A DNA stretch of 64,000 bases from Polyangium spumosum (GTDB lineage Bacteria; Myxococcota_A; Polyangia; Polyangiales; Polyangiaceae), in contig NZ_WJIE01000025.1 in NCBI RefSeq assembly GCF_009649845.1, positions 1-64,000 on the forward strand, given 5' to 3'. Positions 35,068 to 46,003 of the stretch are shown in pieces. The translations under genes and the position numbers were made by a program. The notes beneath the pieces were generated by a model. That model did no database searches. It saw only the letters and a program-made list of their open reading frames with translations, and was not told where the DNA came from. Positions within the stretch are counted from its first letter, which is position 1; the number at the start of each line of letters is the position of its first letter.

Positions 35068-36480
35068 TCAGCCGAGGATCGCGCGGAGGAGCAGGAAAAA
35101 CAGCCCCGAGAGGGTCATCGACGCGGGCAGGGTGAGCACCCACGCGAGGCCGATGTTCCGCACCGTCGAGCTCTGCAGGCCCGACTGCTGCGCGACCATC
35201 GTGCCGGCGATGCCCGAGGAGAGCACGTGTGTCGTGCTCACGGGCAGCCCGAGCCAGGCCGAGACGCCGATCGTGCTCGCCGCGACGATCTCCGCCGAGG
35301 CGCCTTGCGCGTACGTGAGGTGGCTCTTGCCGATCTTCTCGCCGACCGTCACGACGATACGCTTCCAGCCGACCATCGTGCCGATGCCGAGCGAGAGCGC
35401 GATCGCCACGAGGACCCAGCTCGGCGCGTACTCGGTGAGCCCACGCAGGGCCTTGCGCTCCTCCGCGAGCTTCTTCGCCTCGGCGGGCGTGAGGCCGAGG
35501 TGGCCGCCCTTCTGCATGTTGTCGATGGACTTGTCCGCGAGCAGGAGATCCTGCCGGAACTTGAAGCGATCCATCGCCGGGATCTCGTGCGCCGACGCGC
35601 GACCTTCGAGGCAATGGTGGAGCTCGTCGAGGCGCGCGAGCGTCTTCTCGGCCTCCACCTTGGAGTGCTGATCGTAGTGGCCGCGGACGAGCGCGGCGAC
35701 GTTGTCCGTCGCGCGCAGCGTGCGCTCGAGCTCCGCGGGGCTCGCGTTCATGTTGATCGCGAAGCCCGCGGGGACGAGGCCGATCAGGATGAGCATCACG
35801 AGGCCCACGCCCTTCTGGCCGTCGTTCGAGCCGTGCGCGAAGCTCACGGCCGCGCAGGTCGAGACGAGCAGGGCGCGGGTGCCGGGCGGCGGAGGCGCGT
35901 CCTTCGGCGGCGCCTCGAGCAGCTTCTTGTTCGTCGTGTACCGCTTGATCAGCACGACGAGCAGCGCCGCGAGGCTGAAGCCGAAGAGGGGCGAGACGAG
36001 CAACGCGACGCCGATGTCGGCGGCCTTGCTCCAGCTCACGCCGTCGCCGAACCTGTGGCCGGGCAAGAGCGAGTTGGCGATGCCGACGCCGAGGATCGCG
36101 CCGATGAGGGTGTGCGAGCTCGACGCGGGCAGGCCGAGGTACCAGGTGCCGAGGTTCCAGGAGATCGCCGCGAGCAGGAGCGCGAGCACCATCGCGAGGC
36201 CCGCGCCCACGCCGCTCGAGACGAGCAGCTCCACGGGCAGGAGCTTCATGATGCCCATCGCGACCGCGATGCCGCCGAGGAAGACGCCGACGAAGTTGCA
36301 GACGCCGGAGAGGACGACGGCGACGTGGGGCTTCAGGGAGTTCGTGTAGATGACCGTCGCGACCGCGTTGGCGGTGTCGTGAAAGCCGTTCACGAACTCG
36401 AAGCCGAGGGCGATCAAGAGGCAGAGCACGAGGAGCACGCGCACCCCGTTGCCGAGCGACGGATCGAGAAGAGCCTCCAT
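35068..36480 (-). CDS. PiT-family inorganic phosphate transporter
   Basis: 470 aa from the ATG at 36480. Two PiT signature halves are visible: GFEFVNGFHDTANAVAT near the N terminus and SFAHGSNDGQKGVGL in the middle, with a second signature-like STTHVLSSGI. About ten hydrophobic helices surround a large soluble loop (residues ~225-350), as usual for this family. It takes up phosphate with H+ or Na+. No PhoU-like partner is adjacent. Confidence 0.93.
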   Translation of the reverse strand: MEALLDPSLGNGVRVLLVLCLLIALGFEFVNGFHDTANAVATVIYTNSLKPHVAVVLSGVCNFVGVFLGGIAVAMGIMKLLPVELLVSSGVGAGLAMVLALLLAAISWNLGTWYLGLPASSSHTLIGAILGVGIANSLLPGHRFGDGVSWSKAADIGVALLVSPLFGFSLAALLVVLIKRYTTNKKLLEAPPKDAPPPPGTRALLVSTCAAVSFAHGSNDGQKGVGLVMLILIGLVPAGFAINMNASPAELERTLRATDNVAALVRGHYDQHSKVEAEKTLARLDELHHCLEGRASAHEIPAMDRFKFRQDLLLADKSIDNMQKGGHLGLTPAEAKKLAEERKALRGLTEYAPSWVLVAIALSLGIGTMVGWKRIVVTVGEKIGKSHLTYAQGASAEIVAASTIGVSAWLGLPVSTTHVLSSGIAGTMVAQQSGLQSSTVRNIGLAWVLTLPASMTLSGLFFLLLRAILG

Positions 36481-36710
36481 GAAAACGAGTGCCTTTCGGC
36501 GCCCCGAGGCCGTCCTTCCGCGCCATGTCCCGAAGGGCATCACGCGTCGGAGACGCGGGGCGTCGTCTCCTTACTGGAACGGGCATGCGCACGCTAGGTG
36601 CACGACCGTCACAGCACCGTGACAAGCGGGTGTCTGGCGGATGGAAGTGCAGGAGGAACGAACGCGTCAGCGTGCTGGCTTCCTGCGCCAGCCAGGAGGG
36701 AGCGGCGCGG

Positions 36711-37640
36711 TCAGGGCGCGACGTTGCAGGTGGTCAGGAGGTCCGTCGGCATGTTGTCCACGCAGACGAGGGCCTTGAGGGGCGCGTTCGGGGCGCCTGC
36801 GAGCTTGCCGATGGCCCAGGCCGTCACGATGGCGCCGCCCGGCACGTCGACGGGCTCGATCGTGAGCACGTCGTCGTTCATGTTCGCGACACGGACGGAG
36901 ACGGCCGCGCCCGCGATCGGATCGGTCTCGAGGTAGGCCTTGCCGTCGATCATGCCCTCCATCGGGTAGGGGACGTCGGCGAAGAGCTTCGTGAAGGTGT
37001 CTCCCTTGCCGAGGCCCACGTCGACGTTCGGCGCGTCGGGCGACGTGTGGACGAAGCGGAGCTTGACCTTGCCCGCCGCGGGCACGCCGTCGTCGACGAA
37101 GGCCTTCACCTCGAACGCGTTCTGCGCGCCCGCCGCGAGCTCGCCGATGGCCGCGAGCGTGTAGAACTCGCCGCCCGTGACCTTGACGCCGGGGATGTCG
37201 GGCAGACCCGCGAGCGACTGCGTGCAGTCGGCCGCGTTGGGCGCGACGAGGCGCGCCGTGTACGTGGTCTCGTCGAGCTCGAGGTACCTGGTCACGTTCG
37301 GGTACGGGAGCCCCTCGGTCGCGCCGAGCGACTTCAGCACGGGGCCGACGAACTCGCCGCCCTCGGGCTGGACGCAGAAGTCCACCGCCGGGGCGTCCGG
37401 CGCGAGGTGCGCGACACGCACGTTGGCCTTGGCGCCGCCGCCGCCGCCGCCGCCCGCGCCGCCCATGCCACCGACGCCGCCCGCGCCGCCCGCGCCGCCC
37501 GTACCGCCCGTGCCGCCCGTACCGCCCGCTGCGCCGCTGCCGCCGTTGCCCCCCGTACCGGCGGGGTCATCGCCGCAGCCGGCGGCGGCAAGAAGAGCAA
37601 GGATCGAGGTGAAACCAACGAGCATTCCAAGAGTCTTCAC
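36711..37640 (-). CDS. DUF4397 lipoprotein with Gly-rich linker
   Basis: 309 aa from a GTG at 37640 with GGAGG 10 bases upstream. Lipobox LLAAAGC, then a GGTGG-type linker of ~45 residues, then two DUF4397 repeats (VRVAHLAPDAPAVDF and VKLRFVHTSPDAPNVDV). DUF4397 is a surface beta-domain of unknown role, common in myxobacteria and other bacteria. Three cysteines near the C terminus may form disulfides. A dyad lies 61-94 bp upstream. Confidence 0.86.
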   Translation of the reverse strand: MKTLGMLVGFTSILALLAAAGCGDDPAGTGGNGGSGAAGGTGGTGGTGGAGGAGGVGGMGGAGGGGGGGAKANVRVAHLAPDAPAVDFCVQPEGGEFVGPVLKSLGATEGLPYPNVTRYLELDETTYTARLVAPNAADCTQSLAGLPDIPGVKVTGGEFYTLAAIGELAAGAQNAFEVKAFVDDGVPAAGKVKLRFVHTSPDAPNVDVGLGKGDTFTKLFADVPYPMEGMIDGKAYLETDPIAGAAVSVRVANMNDDVLTIEPVDVPGGAIVTAWAIGKLAGAPNAPLKALVCVDNMPTDLLTTCNVAP

Positions 37641-37700
37641 CAGACAACCTCCAAGACGAAGTCCACCGGGGCTCCTTGCCCCGGCAGGTTCGACCTAGAG

Positions 37701-37733
37701 CGTTGTTCAAGGTTGGCAAGTCCTTGTTCAACG
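37701..37733. promoter_or_regulatory. Imperfect dyad upstream of the DUF4397 gene
   Basis: CGTTGTTCAAGG (37701-37712) and CCTTGTTCAACG (37722-37733) are complementary except for two central positions. It may be an operator for the gene starting at 37640 or the terminator of the TPR gene ending at 37760. Confidence 0.35.
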
Positions 37734-37759
37734 TTTGAAGCAAAGGTTCGACGCCCAGG

Positions 37760-38725
37760 TCAAGGCGCGGGCGCCGTGGCGTCGAGGAACGCGCGGATTC
37801 CAGCGGTGATCGAATGATCTACCCCGAAATCCCGCGCGGCGAGGGCGTAGGCCCGCTCGTAAAAGGGACGCGCTTCGCCCGCGCGGCCCTTGGCGACGAG
37901 CAGGTGGCCGAGGCGCACCAGCGTCGGGCGGACGTCTGCATGTTCATGGTCTGTCGAAGCTTCGTACGTGGCCAGCGCCTCGCGGTACATGGCCTCGGCC
38001 TCCTCGGCGCGGCCCTCCGCCTCGAGGACCGTCGCGAGGTTGTGCTGAGCCGCGCCGAGGAGCGCGGGGCGCGGCGCATGCTCCCCGAGGATGCCGATCG
38101 CGCGGCGTAACGATCGCGCGGCGTCGTCGCGCCGGCCCGCCGCCGCGAGCACGGTGCCGAGGTTGTAGAGGACCTCGGCGGAAGGACGCGAGCGCGCGCC
38201 GTGGACACGTTCGGTGATGGAGAGCGCGCGGCCGAGGAGGAGCTCGGCCTCCGCAGCTTGTTTCTGCTTGCCGAGGAGCAAGCCGAGCCGGCCCGCGACG
38301 TCGGCGATCGCAGCCTCGTCGGGCGTGCGCATGCGCTCGTAGCCCGCGAGCAGTCGGCGGTAGAGGCGGATGGTCTCGTCGAACGTTCCCGCGCGCTCGT
38401 GGATCGCCGCGGCGAGCTCGTAGAGCTTCGGCAAGCGGGGCTCGGTGGGCGCGCCGGCGAGCGCCTCGGCGATGCGGATGGCGCGCGTGCACGCGGCGAG
38501 CGCGTCGTCGGTGCGACCCGCGGAGAGACGCGCCGCCGCCATCACGTAGAGCGGCGTCGTGAGTTCGGCGGCCTCCGCGCCGAAGACCTCCTCGCCGATC
38601 ACGAGCGCAGCTTCGGCCTCGGACTCGGCCTCGGCGGCGCGCTCGCCTTCGAGCAGCGCGGGCAAGGCCGAGAGCTTCTGCTCGAACGCCCGCCTTCGCA
38701 GGGCGCGACGCAGGCGCCGGAGCAT
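37760..38725 (-). CDS. TPR-repeat protein, kinesin-light-chain-like
   Basis: 321 aa, all helical, made of about six tetratricopeptide repeats of the 42-residue kinesin-light-chain type, for example VLYNLGTVLAAAGRRDDAAR and AQHNLATVLEAEGRAEEAEA. These scaffold protein-protein contacts. SD GGGAGG precedes the start, 13 bp from the DUF885 stop, so it is probably co-transcribed with it. No other domain is present. Confidence 0.86.
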   Translation of the reverse strand: MLRRLRRALRRRAFEQKLSALPALLEGERAAEAESEAEAALVIGEEVFGAEAAELTTPLYVMAAARLSAGRTDDALAACTRAIRIAEALAGAPTEPRLPKLYELAAAIHERAGTFDETIRLYRRLLAGYERMRTPDEAAIADVAGRLGLLLGKQKQAAEAELLLGRALSITERVHGARSRPSAEVLYNLGTVLAAAGRRDDAARSLRRAIGILGEHAPRPALLGAAQHNLATVLEAEGRAEEAEAMYREALATYEASTDHEHADVRPTLVRLGHLLVAKGRAGEARPFYERAYALAARDFGVDHSITAGIRAFLDATAPAP

Positions 38726-38738
38726 GCCGCGCGCCTCC

Positions 38739-40589
38739 CTACGGCCGGACGAGCGCCCGCAGGTGGCGCATCGAGGGCGAGCCGAAGCTCAGGACTTTGT
38801 CGTGGAACGTCCTCTCCGTGAAGCCCGGCGCGCCTTCGTTTTCGGCGCGCAGCTTCATCATCTCGGTGAAGCCGTAGTAGTACGTCGTGAGCTGCGCGCT
38901 CGTGAGCCGCGCGCGTTTCCACTTGCCCACGGCCTCGCCCTCCTCCTGGAACGCCTCGTTCGTCATGAGCGCGAGCCCCTCGGCTTCGGTCATCGCGCCG
39001 GCGTGCACGCCGTGGTCGAGCAGCGCGTTGACCGCGAGCCGCAGGACCATCTTCTCGCGCTGGATCCGCACCTTCGGGCCGCCGAAGCCGTGCTTGGCCA
39101 TGACCCACTCGCTGTAGACGGCCCAGCCCTCGACGAAGGGGCCGCTCGAGAAGACGGCGCGTAGCTTCGAGGGGAAGCGGTTGTTGTGCATGAGCTGCAG
39201 GAAATGCCCGGGCATCGCCTCGTGCACGGTGAGGTCGGCGAGCATGCTGCGGTTGTACTCGCGGTAGAACGAGAGCCTCCGCTTGTCGTCCCAGTCGTTC
39301 GGCGTGGGCGCGATGGCGTAGAAGGTCTCGGCGCGTGGCTCGAGCGGGCCCGAGGCGTCGCAATACGCGACGGCCACGCCGCGCCGGTACTCGGGCATCT
39401 CGATGACCTGACACGCCTCCTCGGGCATGCGCACGAGGTCGCGCTCGCGGACGAACACCGTCGCCTTTTGCAGGAGCTCACGCGCCTCGGCGACGATGCT
39501 CTCGTTCGTCGGATGATCGTCGCCGAGCGCCGCGAGGACCTCGCGGACGAGCGCCTTGCGGTCGACGAGCGTCGTCGTGGTCGGCAACTTCCGCTTCGGG
39601 AAGAGCGTCGGCCAGAGCTCCTTCGAGGTCTCGACCATCTCGGCCTGCGTGCGCTCGAGCAGCGCGCGGGCGCCCTTGGCGAGGGCGTCGACGTCGACGT
39701 CGTCGTCGAGGTAGAAGCGGAGCTTCTTCTCGAAGCGGGCGCGGCCGAGGCGGATCTCGCCGTCGCTGCGGGGCAGGAGGTCCTTCTCGAGGAAGGCCTG
39801 GAAGTCCTCGAGCGCCTTCGCCGCCCGCTCGCTCGCGGCGGCGAGCTCGGAGACGAGCGCCGCGTCGGGGAGCTTTCCGTACGGGGCGAGGACGTCGCCG
39901 CGGCAGAGTGAGACGAGGCCGCGGTTCTGCACGACGGCCGTCTCGGTGTGCAGGCGCGGCGGACGACGGAGCCGCTTCTTCGCGACCGCGACGATCGCGG
40001 GGATCCCTTCGAGCCTGCCCACGAGGCTCCGGGCGCGGGACAGCGGCGTGCCGAAGCTCCGCGTGACCAGCGGATCGAGGCCGTCGCCGACGAGGCGCGT
40101 GTAGTAGAGCGGGCTCTCTTCGGCCTCGCGCAGCTCGTCGATCGCGAAGAGCGCGTAACGGAGCTGGTTCTGGAGCATCGCATGATCCACGCGGCCCTGT
40201 GGGTCGAGCGCCGAGGTGGGGATCTTGCCGAGCTCGTCGAGCACGCCGACGTAGAAGCGTCGCGCCTCGGCCTCGCCCTCCTCGCTGCGATCGGGCCAGC
40301 GCGCGTCGTGCGCATGTTCGCCCGCCTCGGTGGACGCGACGGGCTCGCGCGCGAGGTAGCCCTTCAGGAACCGCTCCGCGAGCGCGGCGAAGGCGCGATC
40401 GGGCGCGTCGGGCGGGGCAGGGGGATCGGTCGGGCCGGGCGCGGAGGCGCTGCTGCCCGACGAGGCGACGCCGTCGGGGCGGACGGGCGGCGCTCCGCCG
40501 CCCGCCGGAGAGCACGACAGCACGGAGACCGAGGAGAAGGTGGACATGGCGGCGATCGCAAGGAGACGTCGGACGGACGCGGGGAGCAC
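38739..40589 (-). CDS. DUF885 family lipoprotein (putative zinc peptidase)
   Basis: 616 aa from a GTG at 40589. Signal peptide with lipobox SVSVLSC, a Pro/Ser linker, and then a large helical DUF885 domain with the HEAMPGH zinc-binding motif (HExxxGH type) and a downstream EGWAVYSE glutamate segment, as in carboxypeptidase-like gluzincins. It is probably an outer-membrane or periplasmic peptidase. DUF885 is common in myxobacteria, with no defined substrate. Followed by the TPR gene. Confidence 0.87.
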   Translation of the reverse strand: MLPASVRRLLAIAAMSTFSSVSVLSCSPAGGGAPPVRPDGVASSGSSASAPGPTDPPAPPDAPDRAFAALAERFLKGYLAREPVASTEAGEHAHDARWPDRSEEGEAEARRFYVGVLDELGKIPTSALDPQGRVDHAMLQNQLRYALFAIDELREAEESPLYYTRLVGDGLDPLVTRSFGTPLSRARSLVGRLEGIPAIVAVAKKRLRRPPRLHTETAVVQNRGLVSLCRGDVLAPYGKLPDAALVSELAAASERAAKALEDFQAFLEKDLLPRSDGEIRLGRARFEKKLRFYLDDDVDVDALAKGARALLERTQAEMVETSKELWPTLFPKRKLPTTTTLVDRKALVREVLAALGDDHPTNESIVAEARELLQKATVFVRERDLVRMPEEACQVIEMPEYRRGVAVAYCDASGPLEPRAETFYAIAPTPNDWDDKRRLSFYREYNRSMLADLTVHEAMPGHFLQLMHNNRFPSKLRAVFSSGPFVEGWAVYSEWVMAKHGFGGPKVRIQREKMVLRLAVNALLDHGVHAGAMTEAEGLALMTNEAFQEEGEAVGKWKRARLTSAQLTTYYYGFTEMMKLRAENEGAPGFTERTFHDKVLSFGSPSMRHLRALVRP

Positions 40590-40639
40590 GATCGACGCTC
40601 TAGCCTTTCGCGAGCGCGAAGGGAACGGCGCTCGGGCGC

Positions 40640-41845
40640 TCAGATGCCCGTCGCGTCCCTGGCGAAGGTCGCGGCGACGGCCATGTCCTCCTCGACCGAC
40701 GTGACGAGCGGGGCGAGCGCGGCCGCGAGCTGCGACGCGTCGCCGTGGCCGACGACCTCGACGAGGTGATTGCAGAGCGCGGGCACGAAGTCCTCCGCGG
40801 GCAACGAGACGTAACGCGCCATCTCGAGGACCGTGCCGCGCTCACCCGCGAACGCCGACGGCGCGGCCTCCTGCAGGATCGGCAGGCCGACGCTCGGGGG
40901 CACGCCGAGCCGGCCGAGCGCCATGTGCGCGAGGTAGATGGCCGCGACCTGGCTCTCGCGGCGCACGCGCTGGAAGACGCCCTCGCCGAAGGCATTTTGC
41001 CAGCGCCCGAGCTCGGCCGTGCGGCTGGCCTCGTAGCCGCCGAGCGGCGCGTCGGAGACGGGGACGAGCGCGGCGAGCACCTCGGCCGAGCCTTCTTCGA
41101 GCGCGAGGCCGCGGAGCGTGAGCAGGTCGTAGGCGCGGAGGAAGCCGACGAGGATGCGGCCCGCGCAGTCACGCACGAAGGGCCCGAGCGACTGGCCGAT
41201 CGCCTCGGGAGGCGCGCCGGCCGCGAGCATCATGCCCGGGATGATCGCGCGCATCCGCCCGAGCGTGCCGCGGCGCGTGGGCGGGGCCGAGGAGCGAGGG
41301 CTCGGCGTGGAGACGGGCCCGCTCGCGGGCCCCGCGCTCGAGAGCGGCGCGCGGAAGCTGCCCGAGGGCGAGGCGCCGAGCTGCGCGACGCGGAAGCTGC
41401 CCGAGGCGCTGTCGCCGGCCGGGGGCATCGTCGAGGGGGAGGCGCCACGCGTCGTGATCGGCGACGGCGTGGAGACGGGCGCCGTCACGGCGCGCATGCT
41501 GGTCGTCGACGCGCGCCGGAGCGCCGCCGACGTGCCCGGATCTCCGACGAGGTGCAGCGCGGCGATGTCGATCGATCGGATCGTGGGGAACCGCGGCGGC
41601 AGTCGGAGCCGGAGCGCGGCGGCGAGCTCGGCCTCGGCGCCGATGACCTGCTCGTGATCCAGCGCCTCCCAGAGCAGCTCCTCCACGAGGGTCGCGGCGC
41701 GATCGGCCGCGTCGTCGGCGCTCCCCTGCGTCTGCGCCTCCGCGAAGTGCAAGGTCAGCTTGCCTCGCACGCGGCGATCGTTCTTCGTCTTCGCCGTGAC
41801 GACGCGCGAAACGAGCTCCACATCGGCCGTGCTCCAGAAAGCCAT
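40640..41845 (-). CDS. Hypothetical myxobacterial protein with Ser/Thr/Pro-rich linker
   Basis: 401 aa from the ATG at 41845, with GAGAGG just upstream. The N-terminal ~90 residues form a compact alpha/beta domain (ADVELVSRVVTAKTKNDRR), the middle (95-190) is a low-complexity Ser/Thr/Ala/Pro linker with two near-repeats of GSFR-x-LGASPSGSFRA, and the C-terminal ~200 residues are helical. No signal peptide, so cytoplasmic; no family recognised. It lies upstream of the DUF885 gene on the same strand. Confidence 0.72.
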   Translation of the reverse strand: MAFWSTADVELVSRVVTAKTKNDRRVRGKLTLHFAEAQTQGSADDAADRAATLVEELLWEALDHEQVIGAEAELAAALRLRLPPRFPTIRSIDIAALHLVGDPGTSAALRRASTTSMRAVTAPVSTPSPITTRGASPSTMPPAGDSASGSFRVAQLGASPSGSFRAPLSSAGPASGPVSTPSPRSSAPPTRRGTLGRMRAIIPGMMLAAGAPPEAIGQSLGPFVRDCAGRILVGFLRAYDLLTLRGLALEEGSAEVLAALVPVSDAPLGGYEASRTAELGRWQNAFGEGVFQRVRRESQVAAIYLAHMALGRLGVPPSVGLPILQEAAPSAFAGERGTVLEMARYVSLPAEDFVPALCNHLVEVVGHGDASQLAAALAPLVTSVEEDMAVAATFARDATGI

Positions 41846-42003
41846 CGCCTCTCGTCGTCCCCCTCGCGGCGCCACGGCGGCGCTCCGGAAATACGGGAAA
41901 CCACGGGATCATCGCGCAGGCAAGGAGGATCCGTCAACTCTTCGGAGGCGCGGGAGGAAGGCGACGCTGCGTGTTCGACCGCGACGCAGGGCGCCTTCGC
42001 CCC

Positions 42004-43461
<1,458 letters not shown>

Positions 43462-43689
43462 TGCGCCTCCCCTACACCTACTACGGGCGCGCGCCCTGGG
43501 GCAGCGGGCAGGGGCGGCCCTTTCGACGGAGCTCGAGATCCCGCGCCTGGCTGGCCTCGGCCGGCGCGCCTCGTCGGGGCCGCCCTGCTTCCGCGGCTTC
43601 GTTGCACGGGGCCCCTCCGCAACTGCCCCCTCTTGCACAAAAGAGAGCTAAGCTCGCCCCCGCCGCACGAGACCCCAGGAGAGATCGGC

Positions 43690-44247
43690 ATGCTGGAAGA
43701 CGTGATGAAGGACTTGCGGGCAGGCATCGAGAAATCCATCGAGGCGCTACGCCGCGATCTCACCCGCGTGCGCACCGGCCGCGCCCACGCCTCGATGCTC
43801 GATGGCGTGCGCGTCGACTACTACGGCGTCCCCACGCCCATCGCCCAGATGGCCACGGTGAGCGTCCCCGAGCCTCGGATGATCACCATCAAGCCCTGGG
43901 AGAAGAACCAGGTGAAGGCCGTGGACAAGGCGATCCGCGAGAGCGACCTGAACCTGAACCCTCAGGTCGACGCCGACCTCATCCGCATCCCCATCCCCGC
44001 GCTCACCGAGGAGCGGCGCAAGGAGATGGTGAAGATGACGAAGAAGTACGGCGAGGAGGCGCGCGTCGCGATCCGCAAGCATCGCCGGGACGCGAACGAG
44101 CTCGTCGACACCCTCGACAAGGACGGCGAGGTCAGCGGCGACGACGCCGACCGGGCGAAGAAGAAGGTCGAGGAGCTCGTCGCCGAGGGCATCAAGCAGG
44201 TCGACAGCGTCATCGCCGCCAAGGAGAAGGACATCCTGGAGGTGTAG
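43690..44247 (+). CDS. frr: Ribosome recycling factor
   Basis: 185 aa, exact family length, with the start set by AGGAGAG before the ATG. The sequence covers the long three-helix bundle and small domain, including RTGRAHASMLDGVRVDYYG, PLNLNP-like segment SDLNLNPQ and EERRKEMVK. It disassembles post-termination ribosomes with EF-G. It is usually next to pyrH, which is not seen here; the upstream gene is a divergent regulator, so the position is unusual. Confidence 0.97.
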   Translation: MLEDVMKDLRAGIEKSIEALRRDLTRVRTGRAHASMLDGVRVDYYGVPTPIAQMATVSVPEPRMITIKPWEKNQVKAVDKAIRESDLNLNPQVDADLIRIPIPALTEERRKEMVKMTKKYGEEARVAIRKHRRDANELVDTLDKDGEVSGDDADRAKKKVEELVAEGIKQVDSVIAAKEKDILEV

Positions 44248-44439
44248 GCGCCTTCGGACGAGGCAAAAGGAGGGGGTGAGACATGAGGACGGGCGGTCGA
44301 GAACCAAGCAAATCCAGGAGCGTCGGCGTCCGACCCGTGCTGCGCGCCTCCTCGTCGAGGAAGACGACTTGACAGCGGAAACGCTGCGTGAAACCGTGAA
44401 AATCGTCGGTTTTGACCCGGTTTACGGCTGCCGAGGTTT

Positions 44440-45288
44440 ATGCGCGCATTTGCTTCCGGGATGACCGATGTCGGTCTCCAGCGCGATCACAACGAGGACA
44501 GCTACGCTGTCCTTCAGGAGTTCGATCTGTTCATCGTCGCCGATGGCATGGGGGGCCATCGCGCCGGCGACGTGGCCAGCCGGCTCGCGACCGACTCCAT
44601 CACCGAGTTCTTCCGCTCCACGGCGAACGACGACGCGACGTGGCCGATCCACTTCGACGCGAACCTGACCGAGGACGAGAACCGCCTGCTCAGCGGCATC
44701 ATGGTCGCGAACCGGCGCATCTTCGAGCGCAGCATCCGCTCGCGCGAGTGCGCCGGCATGGGCACCACCGTGGTCAGCGCGGTCTTCTCGCGGAGGCGCA
44801 ACCGCCTCTACGTGGGCCACGTCGGTGACAGCCGCGCCTACCGCGTCCGTGGCGGCACGATCCAGCAGCTCACCCGCGATCACTCGCTGATCAACGACTA
44901 CCTGATGGCGATGCCCGACCTCACCGAGGAGCAGCGGGCGGAGCTGCCGCGTAACGTGATCACGCGCGCGCTCGGCATGCAGGACAGCGTCGCGGTCGAC
45001 CTCATGAGCGACGAGCCGCACCTCGGCGACGTCTACATCCTCTGCTCCGACGGCCTCTCCGGCATGCTCACCGACGAGCAGATCCGCGACATCGTCCAGA
45101 CCTCGCAGGACACGTCCGAGATGTGCCGGCGCCTCATCGCCAAGGCGAACGAGCTCGGCGGCGAGGACAACATCACCGTGCTCGCGATCCGCTTCCTCCA
45201 GGACGACGTGGAGATCGGCGACGAGCCCACGCTGCAGGTGCCGCTGCATCGTATCGCCGCGACCGTAGGCGACGACAACGATCACTGA
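44440..45288 (+). CDS. PP2C-family Ser/Thr protein phosphatase
   Basis: 282 aa. All PP2C metal motifs are present: DVGLQRDHNEDS, VADGMGGH, GHVGDSRAY, LCSDGLSGML and GEDNITV. It removes phosphate from proteins modified by the many Hanks-type kinases of myxobacteria. The extra C-terminal ~25 residues are acidic. It is alone on the plus strand and is followed by a strong hairpin terminator at 45319. Confidence 0.94.
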   Translation: MRAFASGMTDVGLQRDHNEDSYAVLQEFDLFIVADGMGGHRAGDVASRLATDSITEFFRSTANDDATWPIHFDANLTEDENRLLSGIMVANRRIFERSIRSRECAGMGTTVVSAVFSRRRNRLYVGHVGDSRAYRVRGGTIQQLTRDHSLINDYLMAMPDLTEEQRAELPRNVITRALGMQDSVAVDLMSDEPHLGDVYILCSDGLSGMLTDEQIRDIVQTSQDTSEMCRRLIAKANELGGEDNITVLAIRFLQDDVEIGDEPTLQVPLHRIAATVGDDNDH

Positions 45289-45318
45289 ACGAGCCCCCCA
45301 CCCCCTCTCCCCTCTCCT

Positions 45319-45343
45319 CCCCTCTCCACGGCGTGGAGAGGGG
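45319..45343. terminator. Perfect 11-bp stem hairpin between convergent genes
   Basis: CCCCTCTCCAC (45319-45329) and GTGGAGAGGGG (45333-45343) pair perfectly around GGC. Located between the phosphatase (plus) and the lipoprotein gene (minus), it can stop transcription from both sides. Confidence 0.7.
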
Positions 45344-45350
45344 CTGGGGG

Positions 45351-45398
45351 TGAGGCTGAGGGTGAGGCTGCGGCTGAGGCTGAAGCTGAGGCTGAGCC
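45351..45398. repeat. 6-bp microsatellite (GAGGCT-type)
   Basis: Eight imperfect units of GAGGCT/GAGGGT/GCGGCT/GAAGCT. Lies between the terminator hairpin and the 3' end of the lipoprotein gene; probably slippage DNA. Confidence 0.7.
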
Positions 45399-45399
45399 T

Positions 45400-45945
45400 C
45401 TACTGCTCGCAGTTCTCGATGATCACGTGGCTCTCGGTGATGCCGCACTTGTTCTGCGACTCGACGACCTCCGGGCACGCGAACGAGACCCAGAGCTTGC
45501 CGGCCGCGACGCCCTGCCCCGTGCCTTCCTTGAAGTAGAAGTTGCACTGGGACGAGCTGAACGCGTCGCCCGCCGTCCTGTCCGAGAAGAACGAGAGCGC
45601 CCCCGTGGCCGGGCTCATCTCCGTCGCGCCCACGTTGATCGCGGGGATCGACAGGTTGATCCCGTCGCTGCCGAAGAAGATCTTCGCGCTCACGTCGAAC
45701 GGCCCCGTGCCCGAGACCGAGCACGTCACCGAGGCGCCTTCCACGCCGTCGACGAGCACGGTCGTGCGCTTCGAAGCGTCGATGTCGCCGGCCTCGGACC
45801 TGTGCGACGCGATGGAGCAGTCGACGCCCGTGTCCGAGAATTGCACGCTGAACGCGCCTTGCGGCGTGGGGGGGACGGGGTCGCTGCAACCGCCGAGCAA
45901 GGCGAGCGCGACGAGCGGGAAAGCAAGACAGGCAACGCGCAGCAT
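45400..45945 (-). CDS. Small lipoprotein of unknown function
   Basis: 181 aa, ATG at 45945 with AGGGAG upstream. Lipobox ALLGGC, then a beta-rich domain with a Cys pair (VDCSIAS and VTCSVSG) and another near the C terminus (QCNFYF, FACPEVV, NKCGI). No family recognised. It is preceded on the same strand by the PLP synthase gene, 58 bp away. Confidence 0.78.
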   Translation of the reverse strand: MLRVACLAFPLVALALLGGCSDPVPPTPQGAFSVQFSDTGVDCSIASHRSEAGDIDASKRTTVLVDGVEGASVTCSVSGTGPFDVSAKIFFGSDGINLSIPAINVGATEMSPATGALSFFSDRTAGDAFSSSQCNFYFKEGTGQGVAAGKLWVSFACPEVVESQNKCGITESHVIIENCEQ

Positions 45946-46003
45946 CGAAAACTCCCTGGTTCCGCGGCGCTCCGTCACGCCGCGTCCCAGGTTCTACCGC
46001 ATT

